A program made the translations under genes and the position numbers. DNA of 64,000 nucleotides from Allobosea sp. Root381 (GTDB lineage: Bacteria; Pseudomonadota; Alphaproteobacteria; Rhizobiales; Beijerinckiaceae), in contig NZ_LMJT01000001.1 of assembly GCF_001429395.1 (NCBI RefSeq), positions 65,335 to 129,334 of the forward strand, written 5' to 3'. The notes under the pieces are model-generated. The model did no database searches. It saw only the letters and a list, made by a program, of their open reading frames with translations, and was not told the origin of the DNA. Every line of letters starts with the position of its first letter. Within the stretch, counting starts at the first letter, position 1. Positions 1 through 9,898 of this stretch are shown here, piece after piece.

Positions 1-621
1 CTCGACCACACCGGGGATCGAGGCCAGCGCAGCCGACAGCGCCTCGGGCTCGGCGATGGCGCAGAGATGCGCATCGAGGATGTAGTGGCCGCCATCGGTC
101 AGCAGCACGCTGCCGTCCGGCTTGCGGCGCAAAACGAGATCGCCCGAAGCGCCGGCCGCTGCGATCGCGGCGAGGACGGCGCGGCGCGTCACCTCGAGCC
201 CAAAGGGAACGACCTCGATCGGCAGCGGAAAGCGCCCGAGCTGCGGCACCAGCTTGCTGTCATCGGCGATCACCACCATCCGGGCCGAGGCCGAGGCGAC
301 GATCTTCTCGCGCAGCAACGCCGCGCCGCCGCCCTTGATCAGGCGAAGGCTGCTGTCGACCTCGTCGGCGCCATCGATGGTGAGGTCGAGCTCCGGCGTC
401 TCCTCGAGCGTCGACATCGGGATCCCGAGCCCGCGTGCCTGCGCCTCTGTCACCTCCGAGGTCGAGACGCAGATGACGTCGAGCCCCTTCGCAACGCGCT
501 CACCCAGCAGATCGACGAAGTGCTTCGCCGTCGAGCCGGTGCCGAGGCCCAGCCGCATGCCCGGGCGCACCAGTTCGAGCGCACGGGCGGCCGCCAGCTT
601 CTTCAGATCGTCCGGACTCAT
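1..621 (-). CDS. rpiA: Ribose-5-phosphate isomerase A, 3' end cut by window
   Basis: Interconverts ribose 5-phosphate and ribulose 5-phosphate in the pentose phosphate pathway, in the cytoplasm. About 207 codons are visible; the C-terminus lies beyond base 1. The family signatures are in order: [10 protein letters not shown] near residues 28-37, TIDGADEVD near 81-89 with the acidic catalytic residues, and [12 protein letters not shown] near 95-106. The ATG at 621-619 overlaps the TGA of the upstream aldehyde dehydrogenase gene (ATGA, 618-621), so the two are probably cotranscribed and translationally coupled. Confidence 0.95.
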   Translation of the reverse strand, partial: MSPDDLKKLAAARALELVRPGMRLGLGTGSTAKHFVDLLGERVAKGLDVICVSTSEVTEAQARGLGIPMSTLEETPELDLTIDGADEVDSSLRLIKGGGAALLREKIVASASARMVVIADDSKLVPQLGRFPLPIEVVPFGLEVTRRAVLAAIAAAGASGDLVLRRKPDGSVLLTDGGHYILDAHLCAIAEPEALSAALASIPGVVE

Positions 622-2069
622 GCGCCGAGCCCGCCCATGAGCATGTACTTGATCTCGACGAACTCCTCGATGCCGTGGAGCGAGCCCTCGCGGCCGAGGC
701 CGGATTCCTTGACACCGCCGAAGGGCGCGACCTCGGTGCCGAGCATGGCCGAGTTGATGCCGACCATGCCGTATTCGAGTTCTTCGGCTACGCGGAAGGC
801 GCGGCCGAGATCCTTCGAATAGAAATAGGCGGCGAGCCCGAAGGGCGTGTCGTTGGCCATCGCGACGACCTCGTCCTCGGTCTTGAAGCGGTAGACCGGG
901 GCTACGGGACCGAAGGTCTCCTCGTTCGTTACCAGCATCTTGGTGGTGACGCCCGCAAGCACGGTCGGCTCGTAGAAGGTGCGGCCCAGCGCATGGCGCT
1001 TGCCGCCAACCATCACTTTGGCGCCATGGCTGAGCGCATCGGCGACATGGCGCTCGACCTTCTCGACCGCGCGCTCGTTGATCAGCGGGCCCTGGACGAC
1101 GCCGACCTCGGTGCCGTTGCCGACCTTCATCTTGGCGACCTCGCCCGAGAACTTGGCGACGAACTCGTCATGGACGCCGTCCTGCACAAAGAGGCGGTTG
1201 GTGCAGACGCAGGTCTGGCCCATGTTGCGGAACTTGGCGGCGATCGCGCCCTGCACGGCAGCGTCGACATCGGCGTCGTCGAAGACGATGAAGGGCGCGT
1301 TGCCGCCGAGCTCGAGCCCGACCTTCTTCACGGTCGAGGCCGCCTGCTGCATCAAAAGCTTGCCGACCGGCGTCGAGCCGGTGAAGCCCATGAAGCGCAC
1401 CGCAGGGTGCGAGGTCATGACCTTGCCGATCGCGACCGCATCCCCCGTGACCATGTTGAGCACGCCTTCGGGGAAGCCGGCGCGGATGGCGAGTTCCATC
1501 AGCGCCAGCGCCGTCAGCGGCGTGTCCGGCGCGGGCTTGACCACGAAGGTGCAGCCGGCGGCGAGGCCGGGCGAGCATTTGCGGGTGATCATCGCGGCCG
1601 GGAAGTTCCAGGGCGTGATCGCGGCGCAGACGCCGACGGGCTGCTTCTGGATGATGATGCGCGAGTTCGGGAAAGGCGAGGGAATCGTCTCGCCATAGAT
1701 GCGCTTGGCTTCTTCCGCGTAGAACTCGACGAAGGAGGCGGCATAGGCGACCTCGCCGCGCGACTCGGTCAGCGGCTTGCCCTGCTCGGCCGTCATGATC
1801 TGCGCGAGATCCTCCTGGTTCGCCATGATCAGCTCGAACCATTTGCGCAGGATGCCGGAGCGCTCCTTGGCGGACTTCTTGGCCCAGGGCTTGAACGCGC
1901 GCGAGGCGGCTTCGACAGCAGCCGTGGTCTCGGCCTCGCCGAAGCGCGGCACCTTGGCGAGCACGTCGCCGGTCGCGGGGTTGTCGACCACGTCGACGCC
2001 CTCGCCGATCCAGGCGCCGCCGACATGGCACTGAGATTTCAGGAGGGTCGGATCGTTCAGCTTCAGCAT
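618..2069 (-). CDS. gabD: NAD(P)-dependent succinate-semialdehyde dehydrogenase
   Basis: Oxidises succinate semialdehyde to succinate, the last step of the GABA shunt. At 483 aa it has the usual length. ALDH motifs are present: [10 protein letters not shown] near 151-160 for cofactor binding, FTGSTPVGK near 229-237, the general base in GLELGGN (Glu253) and the nucleophile in GQTCVCTNR (Cys287, with a second Cys two residues on as in GabD). Nothing is truncated. It is the first gene of a pair with rpiA, which it overlaps by 4 bp. Other semialdehydes such as glutarate semialdehyde are possible substrates; the class is certain, the exact substrate less so. Confidence 0.9.
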   Translation of the reverse strand: MLKLNDPTLLKSQCHVGGAWIGEGVDVVDNPATGDVLAKVPRFGEAETTAAVEAASRAFKPWAKKSAKERSGILRKWFELIMANQEDLAQIMTAEQGKPLTESRGEVAYAASFVEFYAEEAKRIYGETIPSPFPNSRIIIQKQPVGVCAAITPWNFPAAMITRKCSPGLAAGCTFVVKPAPDTPLTALALMELAIRAGFPEGVLNMVTGDAVAIGKVMTSHPAVRFMGFTGSTPVGKLLMQQAASTVKKVGLELGGNAPFIVFDDADVDAAVQGAIAAKFRNMGQTCVCTNRLFVQDGVHDEFVAKFSGEVAKMKVGNGTEVGVVQGPLINERAVEKVERHVADALSHGAKVMVGGKRHALGRTFYEPTVLAGVTTKMLVTNEETFGPVAPVYRFKTEDEVVAMANDTPFGLAAYFYSKDLGRAFRVAEELEYGMVGINSAMLGTEVAPFGGVKESGLGREGSLHGIEEFVEIKYMLMGGLGA

Positions 2070-2195
2070 GGCAGCCTCGGTGACGCGAAGGGGTGAATTC
2101 GCGCCTGCTCTAGCACGCCGGCCCCGCCGCTGACGACCGGCCAGAGGCGCATGGCGACAATCGTTCCTGCGCTTTTCGCCACCGCGAGCGGTGGA

Positions 2196-2567
2196 TTATT
2201 TCGCCTGTGGCGTGCACACGGTCTTGTCGTCGAAGACGTAGCAGACGCTCATCTCGCCGGTGCGGATATTGACGCGGAAGATGCCGCCCTCGCGCTCATG
2301 CCGCGACGGCATCAGCGAGTAGTCGCTCGGCGGCTGGGGACCGGCCCCTTCTCCAGCCGGGAAGCAGACGGTGAGGCCTACGCCGCCTTCCTTGAGCTGG
2401 AACTGGCAGGCGGCGACCTCGCCAGTCGCCTTGTCGATGCGGTAGACGCGGTTGAGATCGCTCTGCGGCGCCGGCGCGAATTCGAAGGGCGCAGCCAAAA
2501 CCGCGCCACCCAGTGCCAGCAGGCCGCCGAGAGCCAGGCCCGTCAATCGTCCCAGGGTTTTCGACAC
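2196..2567 (-). CDS. Small secreted protein of unknown function
   Basis: Unrecognised 123-aa protein. I start it at the GTG at 2567 because a GAGGA ribosome binding site sits 8 nt upstream (2576-2580) and the N-terminus is then a classic Sec signal peptide: SKTLGR, a Gly/Leu/Ala-rich core, and a probable cut after AVLA. A longer frame back to 2633 would bury that signal. The mature part has two short repeats of similar design (a polar stretch around NRVYRIDKATGE then a Cys, and FRVNIRTGEMSVC), suggesting a small beta-rich periplasmic domain with four cysteines. Monocistronic between gabD and gph. Confidence 0.7.
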   Translation of the reverse strand: MSKTLGRLTGLALGGLLALGGAVLAAPFEFAPAPQSDLNRVYRIDKATGEVAACQFQLKEGGVGLTVCFPAGEGAGPQPPSDYSLMPSRHEREGGIFRVNIRTGEMSVCYVFDDKTVCTPQAK

Positions 2568-2765
2568 CGCAACATTCCTCCACGAATCGAGCGAAGAATA
2601 CACCATTGTCCGGCCGAAGGATGGCCGCCGCACGGCGCTTTGCGAGACCGGCCTCGCGCGTGGTCGGAGTTCGTCGCGCCAGGCTCACCGTGCAGCCGCA
2701 GCGCTTGCAAAGCCCCGCCCGAACGCCTTTAAGCAGGCAGCCCGGCCGCCAGGAGAAGCCAGCAG

Positions 2766-3479
2766 ATGAGCCTGCCCCCGATCGTCGTCTTCGATCTCGA
2801 CGGAACGCTGGCCGAAACGGCCCCCAACATCATGCAGACGCTGAACGTCATCCTGGAGCGCGAGGGCCTGCCGGCGCTGCCGCTGGAGCGGGCACGCGAA
2901 CTGGTCGGCGCCGGAGCGCGCGCGCTGATCGAGCGCGGCTTCCGCGTCTCCGGCCGGCCGCTCGACGGCGAGACGCTGGAGCGCCTCTTCGCGGATTTCC
3001 TGCTGATCTATGCCGAGGACGTCGCTTCCACCAGCCATCTCTTCGACGGCGTGCTGCCGGCCCTGGATGCGCTCGAGGCCGATGGCTACGCGCTCGCGGT
3101 CTGCACGAACAAGCCGATCCTGCACACGCGGCTGATCCTCGACCATTTCGGCATCGCGGAGCGTTTCTCGGCTGTCGCCGGCCGCGACAGCTTCCCCTAC
3201 CACAAACCCGATCCGCGGCACCTGACGCTGACCATCGAGGCCGCCAAGGCGGACCCGGCGCGGGCGGTGATGATCGGCGATTCGCGCACCGACATCGCGA
3301 CCGCGCGCGCAGCCGGCATTCCAACCATCTGCGTCCCCTTCGGCTACACCGACGTGCCGATCGAAACGCTGGAGCCGGATCTGGTCATCCAGCATTTCGA
3401 CGCCCTGCCTGGCGCCGTGCGGCAAATCCTCGGCCGGGTGCCGCAGAAGGTCGGCGACGAGGTCGCAGCGCATCCTTGA
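2766..3479 (+). CDS. gph: Phosphoglycolate phosphatase, HAD superfamily
   Basis: Hydrolyses 2-phosphoglycolate to glycolate, salvaging the product of DNA 3'-end repair and of oxygenation reactions. 237 aa. HAD motif I is VFDLDGTLAET (residues 8-18, nucleophile Asp10), motif II is VCTNKP near 116-121, motif III is the Lys in YHKPDP near 144-149, and motif IV is GDSRTD near 171-176. An AGGAGA ribosome binding site lies just upstream. Narrow separation from other HAD phosphatases is not possible by eye, but the GPH-type cap and length fit well. Confidence 0.85.
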   Translation: MSLPPIVVFDLDGTLAETAPNIMQTLNVILEREGLPALPLERARELVGAGARALIERGFRVSGRPLDGETLERLFADFLLIYAEDVASTSHLFDGVLPALDALEADGYALAVCTNKPILHTRLILDHFGIAERFSAVAGRDSFPYHKPDPRHLTLTIEAAKADPARAVMIGDSRTDIATARAAGIPTICVPFGYTDVPIETLEPDLVIQHFDALPGAVRQILGRVPQKVGDEVAAHP

Positions 3480-3480
3480 C

Positions 3481-3498
3481 GTCGCCGCGCGCGGCGAC
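3481..3498. repeat. Perfect 18-bp palindrome after gph
   Basis: GTCGCCGCG followed by its exact reverse complement, starting 1 bp after the gph stop codon and ending 18 bp before tRNA-Val. There is no T-run on either side, so it is not an ordinary intrinsic terminator. It could protect the 3' end of the gph transcript or separate it from the tRNA. Confidence 0.5.
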
Positions 3499-3516
3499 TA
3501 GGAGAGGCGCCGGTCC

Positions 3517-3591
3517 GGGCGACTAGCTCAGCGGTAGAGCACTCCCTTCACACGGGAGTGGTCACAGGTTCGATCCCTGTGTCGCCCACCA
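3517..3591 (+). tRNA. tRNA-Val(CAC)
   Basis: A complete 75-nt cloverleaf with encoded CCA. The acceptor stem GGGCGAC pairs with GTCGCCC, the D arm is GCTC-AGCGGTA-GAGC, the anticodon stem CTCCC/GGGAG encloses loop TTCACAC with anticodon CAC (reads GUG, Val), and the T arm ACAGG-TTCGATC-CCTGT is intact. No integrase gene or 3' duplicate of the tRNA end was noticed nearby, so the locus does not look like an occupied integration site. Confidence 0.97.
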
Positions 3592-3858
3592 TTTTCCTCA
3601 GTAATGACAGACCTCGCCGCGCATCAGCGCGCAGGCCGCTGGATGGAACGCGCGCCGAGCGCTGGAGGCATCCGGGGGGCCTGTTCCCGTCGCGGTCTTC
3701 GAATTGCCTCCCGCGCCTGATCGACCAGCATCCAGCTTGCTTCGGCCTGACGGCGGCACAGGCCATGGACGCCGCCGCGTGGGCATCGCAGAGAAAATTA
3801 ACATTAAACTGTGACCTACCCTAAAAGACTGGTTTACAAATCGTTAAAATCTTAGCTA

Positions 3859-4050
3859 ATGCCACCCCAGTCAGTGTTGGTTGGCGTCATGGCTCAGGCC
3901 CTTTTCATTGCGGCACTTATGGTCGGCACCGCCGGCTTGGCCTGGCTGGTCGCCGATTCGTCTCATCGCGCGCTCGACCTTCGCGACTTCCTTGCCAAGC
4001 CTTTTGCGCCGACCGTCCCCAAAGTCCTGGCGCCGGCCGACCAGGCCTGA
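3859..4050 (+). CDS. Possible small membrane protein
   Basis: An ORF of 63 aa with one clear transmembrane segment (MAQALFIAALMVGTAGLAWLV) and a short polar tail. Translation might start at the second ATG (3889) just before that segment. No strong ribosome binding site is visible. The upstream 70 bp are AT-rich for this genome and include TTTA-N7-TTAA (3833-3847), one mismatch from a CtrA-type site. Unrecognised; real expression is uncertain. Confidence 0.4.
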   Translation: MPPQSVLVGVMAQALFIAALMVGTAGLAWLVADSSHRALDLRDFLAKPFAPTVPKVLAPADQA

Positions 4051-4182
4051 CGTTCGCTGATCCGGCAGGGTCTGCGCCCCCTGCTCGACAGCGGCCGCGC
4101 GTCATCGTTTCGCTCATGCCGGCATCAGAGCTTTTCCAGCTCGATTGCTGCTGCGCCGCCTCGACCGCGGGAGACGGTCGTC

Positions 4183-5523
4183 TCAGCCGCGCTCCTCGTC
4201 CGCCTGGCGCATTTCCCATTGGCGGTTCAGCCTGAGCGCCAGCAAAGTCACGACGGCGCCGGAGAGCAGATAGGCGCCGGCCGAGATCAGGCCGAAGCGG
4301 GTCGAAAGCACCAGCGCGGCCAGCGGCGCGAAGCCTGCCCCGAAGAGCCAGGCGAGGTCCGAGGTCAGGGCCGAGCCGGTGTAGCGATAGGTCGGCGAAA
4401 AGGCGGCTGCGACCGAGCCGGAGGACTGCCCGAAAGACAGGCCGAGCAGGATGAAGCCTCCGATCATGAAGACGATCTCGCCGGCGAAGCCGCCATCCAG
4501 CAGTTGCGGGGCGAAGCCGCTGAAGACCGCGATGGCGATCGCGCAGCCGCCGAGCAGCGCCCGCCGGCCGATCCGGTCCGCGATCACGCCCGAGGCGACG
4601 ATCGCCAGAGCACCGAAGACGGCGCCGACGGCCTCGATCACCAGGAAGCGCGCGGGACCCTCCTGCGTGAAGAGATAGACCCAGGAGAGCGGGAACACCG
4701 TGACCATGTGGAACATGGCGAAGCTCGCGAGCGGCGCGAAGGCCCCGATCAGGACATGGCGCCCCTCGGCCCGCAGCGTGTCGCGGACGCGCGCGGGCTG
4801 CAGCTCGCGGGTCTCGAACAGCTTCTGGTAGTCAGGCGTCACCACCATGCGCAGCCGGGCAAACAGCGCCACGACATTGATCGCGAAAGCGACGAAGAAG
4901 GGATAGCGCCAGCCCCAGCCGTAGAAATCCTCGGCCGAGAGATTGCCGACGAAGAAGGCGAAGAGCCCGCTCGCCACGATGAGGCCGAAGGGCGCGCCCA
5001 GCTGCGGGATCATCGCATACCAGCCGCGATGGCGCTGCGGCGCGTTGAGCGCGAGCAGCGAGGCCAGGCCGTCCCAGGTGCCGCCCAGCGCGATGCCCTG
5101 TCCGATCCGCGCCAGCGCCAGCAGCCAGATCGAGGCGACGCCGATGCTCTCATAGCTCGGCAGGAAACCGATGGAGCAGGTCGAGGTGCCGAGCAGGAAG
5201 AGCGCGATGGTCAACTTGGCGCTCTTGCCAACCTTGCGGTCGATCGCCGTGAAGATGACCGTGCCGAGCGGGCGCGCGATGAAGGCCAGCGCGAAGATGG
5301 CGAAGGAATAGAGCGTGCCCGTCAGCGGATCGGTGAAGGAGAAGACCAGCCTCGGGAAGACGATGACCGAGGCGATGGCGTAGACGAAGAAATCGAAGAA
5401 CTCGGAGGTGCGGCCGATGATGACGCCGATCGCCATCTCACCGGGATTGACTGCTCCGTGCGTCTCGCTGAGATGGCTGGAATCGCGTTCCGCCGTGGCT
5501 GGCATGTGAGCCATGTTCTGCAC
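4183..5523 (-). CDS. MFS transporter, metabolite:H+ symporter (MHS) family
   Basis: A 446-aa inner-membrane permease with about 12 predicted helices. The MHS character is seen in GVIIGRTSEFFDFFVYAIA near 33-51, in the loop DRKVGKSAKLT after helix 2, and in RIGQGIALGGTWDGLASLL around 138-156. The family imports carboxylates such as citrate, alpha-ketoglutarate, proline/betaine or shikimate; substrate cannot be told. A second in-frame ATG 9 bp on is an alternative start. It is transcribed divergently from cyoA across a 146-bp gap that holds a 29-bp dyad (5602-5630). Confidence 0.85.
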   Translation of the reverse strand: MQNMAHMPATAERDSSHLSETHGAVNPGEMAIGVIIGRTSEFFDFFVYAIASVIVFPRLVFSFTDPLTGTLYSFAIFALAFIARPLGTVIFTAIDRKVGKSAKLTIALFLLGTSTCSIGFLPSYESIGVASIWLLALARIGQGIALGGTWDGLASLLALNAPQRHRGWYAMIPQLGAPFGLIVASGLFAFFVGNLSAEDFYGWGWRYPFFVAFAINVVALFARLRMVVTPDYQKLFETRELQPARVRDTLRAEGRHVLIGAFAPLASFAMFHMVTVFPLSWVYLFTQEGPARFLVIEAVGAVFGALAIVASGVIADRIGRRALLGGCAIAIAVFSGFAPQLLDGGFAGEIVFMIGGFILLGLSFGQSSGSVAAAFSPTYRYTGSALTSDLAWLFGAGFAPLAALVLSTRFGLISAGAYLLSGAVVTLLALRLNRQWEMRQADEERG

Positions 5524-5601
5524 CGTCGCGCGTGGTTCCGAGGAATGAGCGCCGCAGCGCTTTGCCGCGGAGCGTGTCGTAGTGCAGTATCAACCAGGAA
5601 C

Positions 5602-5630
5602 GCGACATAGGGCAAATTGTCCAATGTCGC
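5602..5630. promoter_or_regulatory. 29-bp near-perfect dyad, probable operator for cyo and/or the MHS gene
   Basis: GCGACAT at 5602-5608 is matched by ATGTCGC at 5624-5630, and the interior continues the symmetry (GG-x-CAA-x-TTG-x-CC). Only the centre base and two symmetric pairs fail to match. It lies in the divergent gap, 40-58 bp before the candidate cyoA starts. A smaller perfect dyad, GCTGCA-T-TGCAGC, follows at 5635-5647. The regulator is unknown. Confidence 0.65.
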
Positions 5631-5669
5631 CTTTGCTGCATTGCAGCTAACGGTCTCGCCTTCATAGCC

Positions 5670-6860
5670 GTGCGAAAGGTGGATGCCTTGAACCGTCTGC
5701 GTCTGGCCGCCCTGATCCCGCTCCTAGTCGTGCTCGGCGGCTGCAACTTCGTCGTCATGGCTCCGGCCGGGGACATCGCCGCCCAGCAGCGCGACCTCAT
5801 CGTGATCTCGACGGTGCTGATGCTGCTGATCATCGTCCCGGTGATGGCGCTGACCGTCTTCTTCGCCTGGCGCTACCGCGCCGCAAACAAGGAGGCGACC
5901 TACAAGCCGGACTGGGACCACTCTACCGGGCTCGAGCTCGTCATCTGGGCGGCGCCGCTGCTGATCATCATCTGCCTGGGCGCGATCACCTGGATGGGCA
6001 CGCATCTGCTCGACCCGTATCGCAAGCTGGACCGCATCGCCGCCGGCAAGCCGGTTCCAGAAACCGTCAAGCCGCTCGAGGTCGAGGTCGTGGCGCTCGA
6101 CTGGAAATGGCTGTTCATCTACCCCGAGCAGGGCATCGCGACCGTCAACGAGCTCGCGGCGCCGGTCGACCGGCCGATCCATTTCCGCATCACCGCCTCC
6201 TCGGTGATGAACTCGTTCTACATCCCGGCGCTGGCCGGAATGATCTATGCTATGCCTGCGATGCAGACGCGGCTCCACGCCGTGATCAACCATCCCGGCC
6301 GCTACACCGGCTTCTCGGCGAATTACAGCGGCGCCGGCTTCTCCGGCATGCGCTTCTCGTTCCTCGGCCTGTCGGACGGCGATTTCGAGGGCTGGGTCGC
6401 GAAAGCGAAGGAAGCCGGCGGCACGCTCGACCGCGCCGCCTATCTCGAACTCGAACGCCCGAGCGAGAACGTGCCGGTCAGGTTCTTCGCCTCGGCCGAG
6501 GCGAAGCTGTTCGACGCGATCCGCAATCTCTGCGTTCAGCCCGGCAAGATGTGCATGAGCGAGATGATGGCCCATGACGCCAAGGGCGGCCTCGGCCTCG
6601 CCGGAATCCACAACACGCTGCCGCTGACCTACGACAAGACCACCCGCCGCGGCGCCGTCTTCGGGGACGAGCCACGCTACATCGCCTCGATCTGCACGAC
6701 CGAAGAGGCGGAAGCGATGATGGCCCAGGCGCCCGCCGACACCACGCCGCGCAACCTCACGCCGATGCGCGGGCTCGGCCTGCCGCTGCCGCTGTTCTCA
6801 CCGCGCGGCACGCCATCGCTGTCGCAGCTCGCCGTGCCGAGCCGGCCGTCCAATTCCTGA
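5670..6860 (+). CDS. cyoA: Cytochrome bo3 ubiquinol oxidase subunit II
   Basis: Subunit II of the heme-copper quinol oxidase; up to 396 aa. It has a lipoprotein-type signal ending in LGGC, two transmembrane helices and a periplasmic cupredoxin domain. The CuA-binding Cys pair is absent (the region reads [16 protein letters not shown]), which marks it as a quinol rather than cytochrome c oxidase. The GTG at 5670 lacks a good ribosome binding site. The TTG at 5688 is preceded 5 nt upstream by AAGGTGG and gives a normal signal peptide, so it may be the true start. First gene of cyoABCD-SURF1. Confidence 0.93.
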   Translation: MRKVDALNRLRLAALIPLLVVLGGCNFVVMAPAGDIAAQQRDLIVISTVLMLLIIVPVMALTVFFAWRYRAANKEATYKPDWDHSTGLELVIWAAPLLIIICLGAITWMGTHLLDPYRKLDRIAAGKPVPETVKPLEVEVVALDWKWLFIYPEQGIATVNELAAPVDRPIHFRITASSVMNSFYIPALAGMIYAMPAMQTRLHAVINHPGRYTGFSANYSGAGFSGMRFSFLGLSDGDFEGWVAKAKEAGGTLDRAAYLELERPSENVPVRFFASAEAKLFDAIRNLCVQPGKMCMSEMMAHDAKGGLGLAGIHNTLPLTYDKTTRRGAVFGDEPRYIASICTTEEAEAMMAQAPADTTPRNLTPMRGLGLPLPLFSPRGTPSLSQLAVPSRPSNS

Positions 6861-6873
6861 AGCGAGTGTCCCG

Positions 6874-8880
6874 GTGTCTGAAGCGTCCACCCAAACCTCG
6901 ATGATCCTCGGCAAGCTCACGCTGCAGTCGTTCCCGCTGCATGAGCCGATCGTGGTCGCGACCTTCGTGGTCGTGGCGCTCGGCGGCATCGCCGTCGTCG
7001 GCGCGCTGACCTATTTCCGGCTCTGGGGCTATCTCTGGCGCGAGTGGTTCACCTCGGTCGACCACAAGAAGATCGGCATCATGTACATGGTGCTAGGCCT
7101 GATCATGCTGCTGCGCGGCTTCGCCGACGCGGTCATGATGCGGATACAGCAGGCCTGGGCCTTCAACGGCTCCGAGGGCTACCTCAACGCCCACCACTAC
7201 GACCAGATCTTCACCGCGCACGGCACGATCATGATCTTCTTCGTCGCCATGCCGCTGGTGACGGGGCTGATGAACTATGTCGTGCCGCTGCAGATCGGCG
7301 CGCGCGACGTCTCCTTCCCCTTCCTCAACAATTTCAGCTTCTGGATGACCACGGCCGGCGCCGTGCTGGTGATGATGTCGCTGTTCATCGGCGAGTTCGC
7401 GCGCACCGGCTGGCTCGCCTACCCGCCGCTCTCGGGCATCGCCTACAGTCCGGATGTCGGGGTCGACTATTACATATGGGCGCTGCAGGTCGCCGGCGTC
7501 GGCACGACCTTATCGGGCATCAACCTGATCTGCACGATCGTGAAGATGCGGGCGCCCGGCATGTCGCTGATGAAGATGCCGATCTTCACCTGGACCGCGC
7601 TCTGCTCCAACGTACTGATCGTCGCTAGCTTCCCGGTGCTGACGGCGACGCTGGCCCTGCTGACGCTCGACCGCTATGTCGGCACCAACTTCTTCACGAA
7701 CGACTTCGGCGGCAACCCGATGATGTACGTGAACCTGATCTGGATCTGGGGCCATCCGGAGGTCTACATCCTGATCCTGCCGGCCTTCGGCATCTTCTCG
7801 GAGGTGACCTCGACCTTCTCGGGCAAGCGGCTCTTCGGCTATACCTCGATGGTCTATGCGACGGTGGTCATCACCATCCTGTCCTACCTGGTCTGGCTGC
7901 ACCACTTCTTCACGATGGGCTCGGGCGCGAGCGTGAACTCGTTCTTCGGGATCACGACGATGATCATCTCGATCCCGACCGGCGCGAAAATCTTCAACTG
8001 GCTGTTCACCATGTATCGCGGCCGCATCCGCTACGAAGAGCCGATGATGTGGACGGTCGCCTTCATGCTGACCTTCGTCATCGGCGGCATGACCGGCGTT
8101 CTGCTCGCCGTGCCGCCGGCCGATTTCGTGCTGCATAACAGCCTGTTCCTGGTGGCGCATTTCCACAACGTCATCATCGGCGGCGTGCTCTACGGGTTGC
8201 TCGCGGGCATCGTCTACTGGTGGCCGAAGGCCTTCGGCTTCCGCCTGCACCCGACGATGGGGAAGATCTCGTTCTGGTTCTGGGTCATCGGCTTCTGGGT
8301 CGCGTTCACGCCGCTCTATGTGCTCGGCCTGATGGGCGTGACGCGGCGGATGCGGGTCTTCGACGATCCGTCGCTGCAGATCTGGTTCGTCATCGCCGGC
8401 TTCGGCGCCGCGCTGATCTTCCTCGGCATCGTCTTCTTCCTGCTGCAGATCGCCTACAGCATCTGGAAGCGCCATGAGCTGCGCGACGAGACCGGCGATC
8501 CCTGGGACGGGCGCACGCTGGAGTGGGCGACCTCCTCGCCGCCGCCGGCCTACAACTTCGCCTTCACTCCCGTGATCCACGACAACGATGCCTGGACCGA
8601 CATGAAGCGCCGCGGCTATGTGCGGCCGCTCAGCGGCTTCAAGCCGATCCACATGCCGCGCAACACCGGCACGGGTATCATCCTGGCCGGCATCTCGCTG
8701 GCGCTCGGCTTCGCCCTGATCTGGCATATCTGGTGGCTGGCGGCGCTGTGCTTCGCGGCGATCATCGTCACGGCGATCGCGCACAGCTTCAACTATGACC
8801 GCGACTTCCACATCCCCGCCGCGGACGTCGTGCAAGCCGAGGACGAGCGCACGCGCCGCCTCGCCGGATCGAGGGCCTGA
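6874..8880 (+). CDS. cyoB: Cytochrome bo3 ubiquinol oxidase subunit I
   Basis: Catalytic subunit carrying low-spin heme b, high-spin heme o and CuB; couples quinol oxidation and O2 reduction to proton pumping. 668 aa with 14-15 predicted helices. Ligands are visible: His in AHGTIMIFF (His116) for heme b, [12 protein letters not shown] (CuB His, Glu and the cross-linked Tyr), the His pair in WLHHFFTMG for CuB, and LVAHFHNV for both hemes. Starts at GTG 6874, 13 bp after cyoA. Confidence 0.97.
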   Translation: MSEASTQTSMILGKLTLQSFPLHEPIVVATFVVVALGGIAVVGALTYFRLWGYLWREWFTSVDHKKIGIMYMVLGLIMLLRGFADAVMMRIQQAWAFNGSEGYLNAHHYDQIFTAHGTIMIFFVAMPLVTGLMNYVVPLQIGARDVSFPFLNNFSFWMTTAGAVLVMMSLFIGEFARTGWLAYPPLSGIAYSPDVGVDYYIWALQVAGVGTTLSGINLICTIVKMRAPGMSLMKMPIFTWTALCSNVLIVASFPVLTATLALLTLDRYVGTNFFTNDFGGNPMMYVNLIWIWGHPEVYILILPAFGIFSEVTSTFSGKRLFGYTSMVYATVVITILSYLVWLHHFFTMGSGASVNSFFGITTMIISIPTGAKIFNWLFTMYRGRIRYEEPMMWTVAFMLTFVIGGMTGVLLAVPPADFVLHNSLFLVAHFHNVIIGGVLYGLLAGIVYWWPKAFGFRLHPTMGKISFWFWVIGFWVAFTPLYVLGLMGVTRRMRVFDDPSLQIWFVIAGFGAALIFLGIVFFLLQIAYSIWKRHELRDETGDPWDGRTLEWATSSPPPAYNFAFTPVIHDNDAWTDMKRRGYVRPLSGFKPIHMPRNTGTGIILAGISLALGFALIWHIWWLAALCFAAIIVTAIAHSFNYDRDFHIPAADVVQAEDERTRRLAGSRA

Positions 8881-8885
8881 TCGTC

Positions 8886-9518
8886 ATGGCAAGCACGATC
8901 ACCGCTTCGCAGACCGGCGAAGCGCCCGTCTTCTACCTGAAGGACGAGCATCCGCATCCGGAGGGCCACAGCACGCCGCTGGGCTTCTGGATCTACCTGA
9001 TGAGCGACTGCCTCATCTTCGCGGTGCTGTTCGCGATCTACGGCGTTCTCGGCACGAACTATGCCGCCGGCCCCGGGCCGAAAGACCTGTTCGACCTGAA
9101 CCTCGTCGCGCTCAACACTGCGATGCTGCTGTTCTCCTCGATCACCTATGGCTTCGCCATGCTGACCATGGTGCAGGGTCGGGTCGCGGCAACCCAGGGC
9201 TGGCTTGCGGTGACGGCGCTGTTCGGCCTCGCCTTCCTCGGCATCGAGCTCTACGAGTTCCATCACCTGATCAGCATCGGCGCGACGCCGCAGCGCAGCG
9301 CCTTCCTGTCGTCCTTCTTCGTGCTGGTCGGCACGCATTGGCTGCACGTCACCTTCGGCACGATCTGGCTTTTCACGCTGATGGTGCAGGTGGCGCGGCA
9401 CGGGCTGATCACCGCGAACCGCCGCCGGCTGATGTGCCTCTCGATGTTCTGGCATTTCCTCGACGTCATCTGGATCGGCGTCTTCACCTTCGTCTATCTG
9501 TTGGGGATGCTGCGATGA
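8886..9518 (+). CDS. cyoC: Cytochrome bo3 ubiquinol oxidase subunit III
   Basis: 210 aa with five predicted transmembrane helices, the usual CyoC size. The helix containing GIELYEFHHLI carries the conserved Glu of subunit III, and FVLVGTHWLHVTFG is typical. It begins 5 bp after cyoB and overlaps cyoD by 4 bp (ATGA), consistent with one polycistronic message for the oxidase. Confidence 0.95.
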   Translation: MASTITASQTGEAPVFYLKDEHPHPEGHSTPLGFWIYLMSDCLIFAVLFAIYGVLGTNYAAGPGPKDLFDLNLVALNTAMLLFSSITYGFAMLTMVQGRVAATQGWLAVTALFGLAFLGIELYEFHHLISIGATPQRSAFLSSFFVLVGTHWLHVTFGTIWLFTLMVQVARHGLITANRRRLMCLSMFWHFLDVIWIGVFTFVYLLGMLR

Positions 9519-9898
9519 GCTCCGAAACCAACGCCCAGCACCAGCACGACGCCGATCACGGCTCGGAAGAGCAGGCGCACGGCTCCTTCCGCGGCTACAT
9601 GACCGGCTTCGTGCTCTCGGTGTTCCTCACCGCGATCCCGTTCTGGCTGGTGATGAACAACGTGCTGGACAACAACCAGCTCACCGGCTTCGTGATCATG
9701 GGCTTCGCGGTGGTCCAGATCATCGTCCACATGGTCTACTTCCTGCACATGAACGGGCGCGCGGAAGGCGGCTGGAGCCTGCTGGCGCTGGTCTTCACGC
9801 TGATCCTGGTGGTGATCGCCCTCGCCGGCTCGCTATGGGTGATGTACCACCTCAACACCAACATGATGCCCGTCCACGACATGAAGCAGATGCCGTGA
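9515..9898 (+). CDS. cyoD: Cytochrome bo3 ubiquinol oxidase subunit IV
   Basis: 127 aa: a His/Asp-rich N-terminus (QHQHDADHGSEEQAHG) followed by three predicted helices, including QIIVHMVYFLHM. Subunit IV is needed for stable assembly of heme o and CuB. The ATG at 9515 overlaps the cyoC stop, and its own TGA overlaps the GTG start of the SURF1 gene. An in-frame extension upstream inside cyoC is not used. Confidence 0.93.
   Translation: MSSETNAQHQHDADHGSEEQAHGSFRGYMTGFVLSVFLTAIPFWLVMNNVLDNNQLTGFVIMGFAVVQIIVHMVYFLHMNGRAEGGWSLLALVFTLILVVIALAGSLWVMYHLNTNMMPVHDMKQMP

Noticed and set aside
675-2096. Long plus-strand frame opposite gabD (473 codons)
   Set aside because: Antisense shadow in high-GC DNA; Arg/Asp/Gly-rich, no recognisable domain, while the minus strand encodes a complete ALDH.
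3592-3858. Integration site downstream of tRNA-Val
   Set aside because: No integrase, no repeat of the tRNA 3' end and no change in gene content were seen.
4219-5610. 463-codon plus-strand frame opposite the MHS transporter
   Set aside because: Composition is an artefact of GC-rich antisense (very high Arg/Gln/Glu/Asp); the opposite strand has clear MFS motifs.
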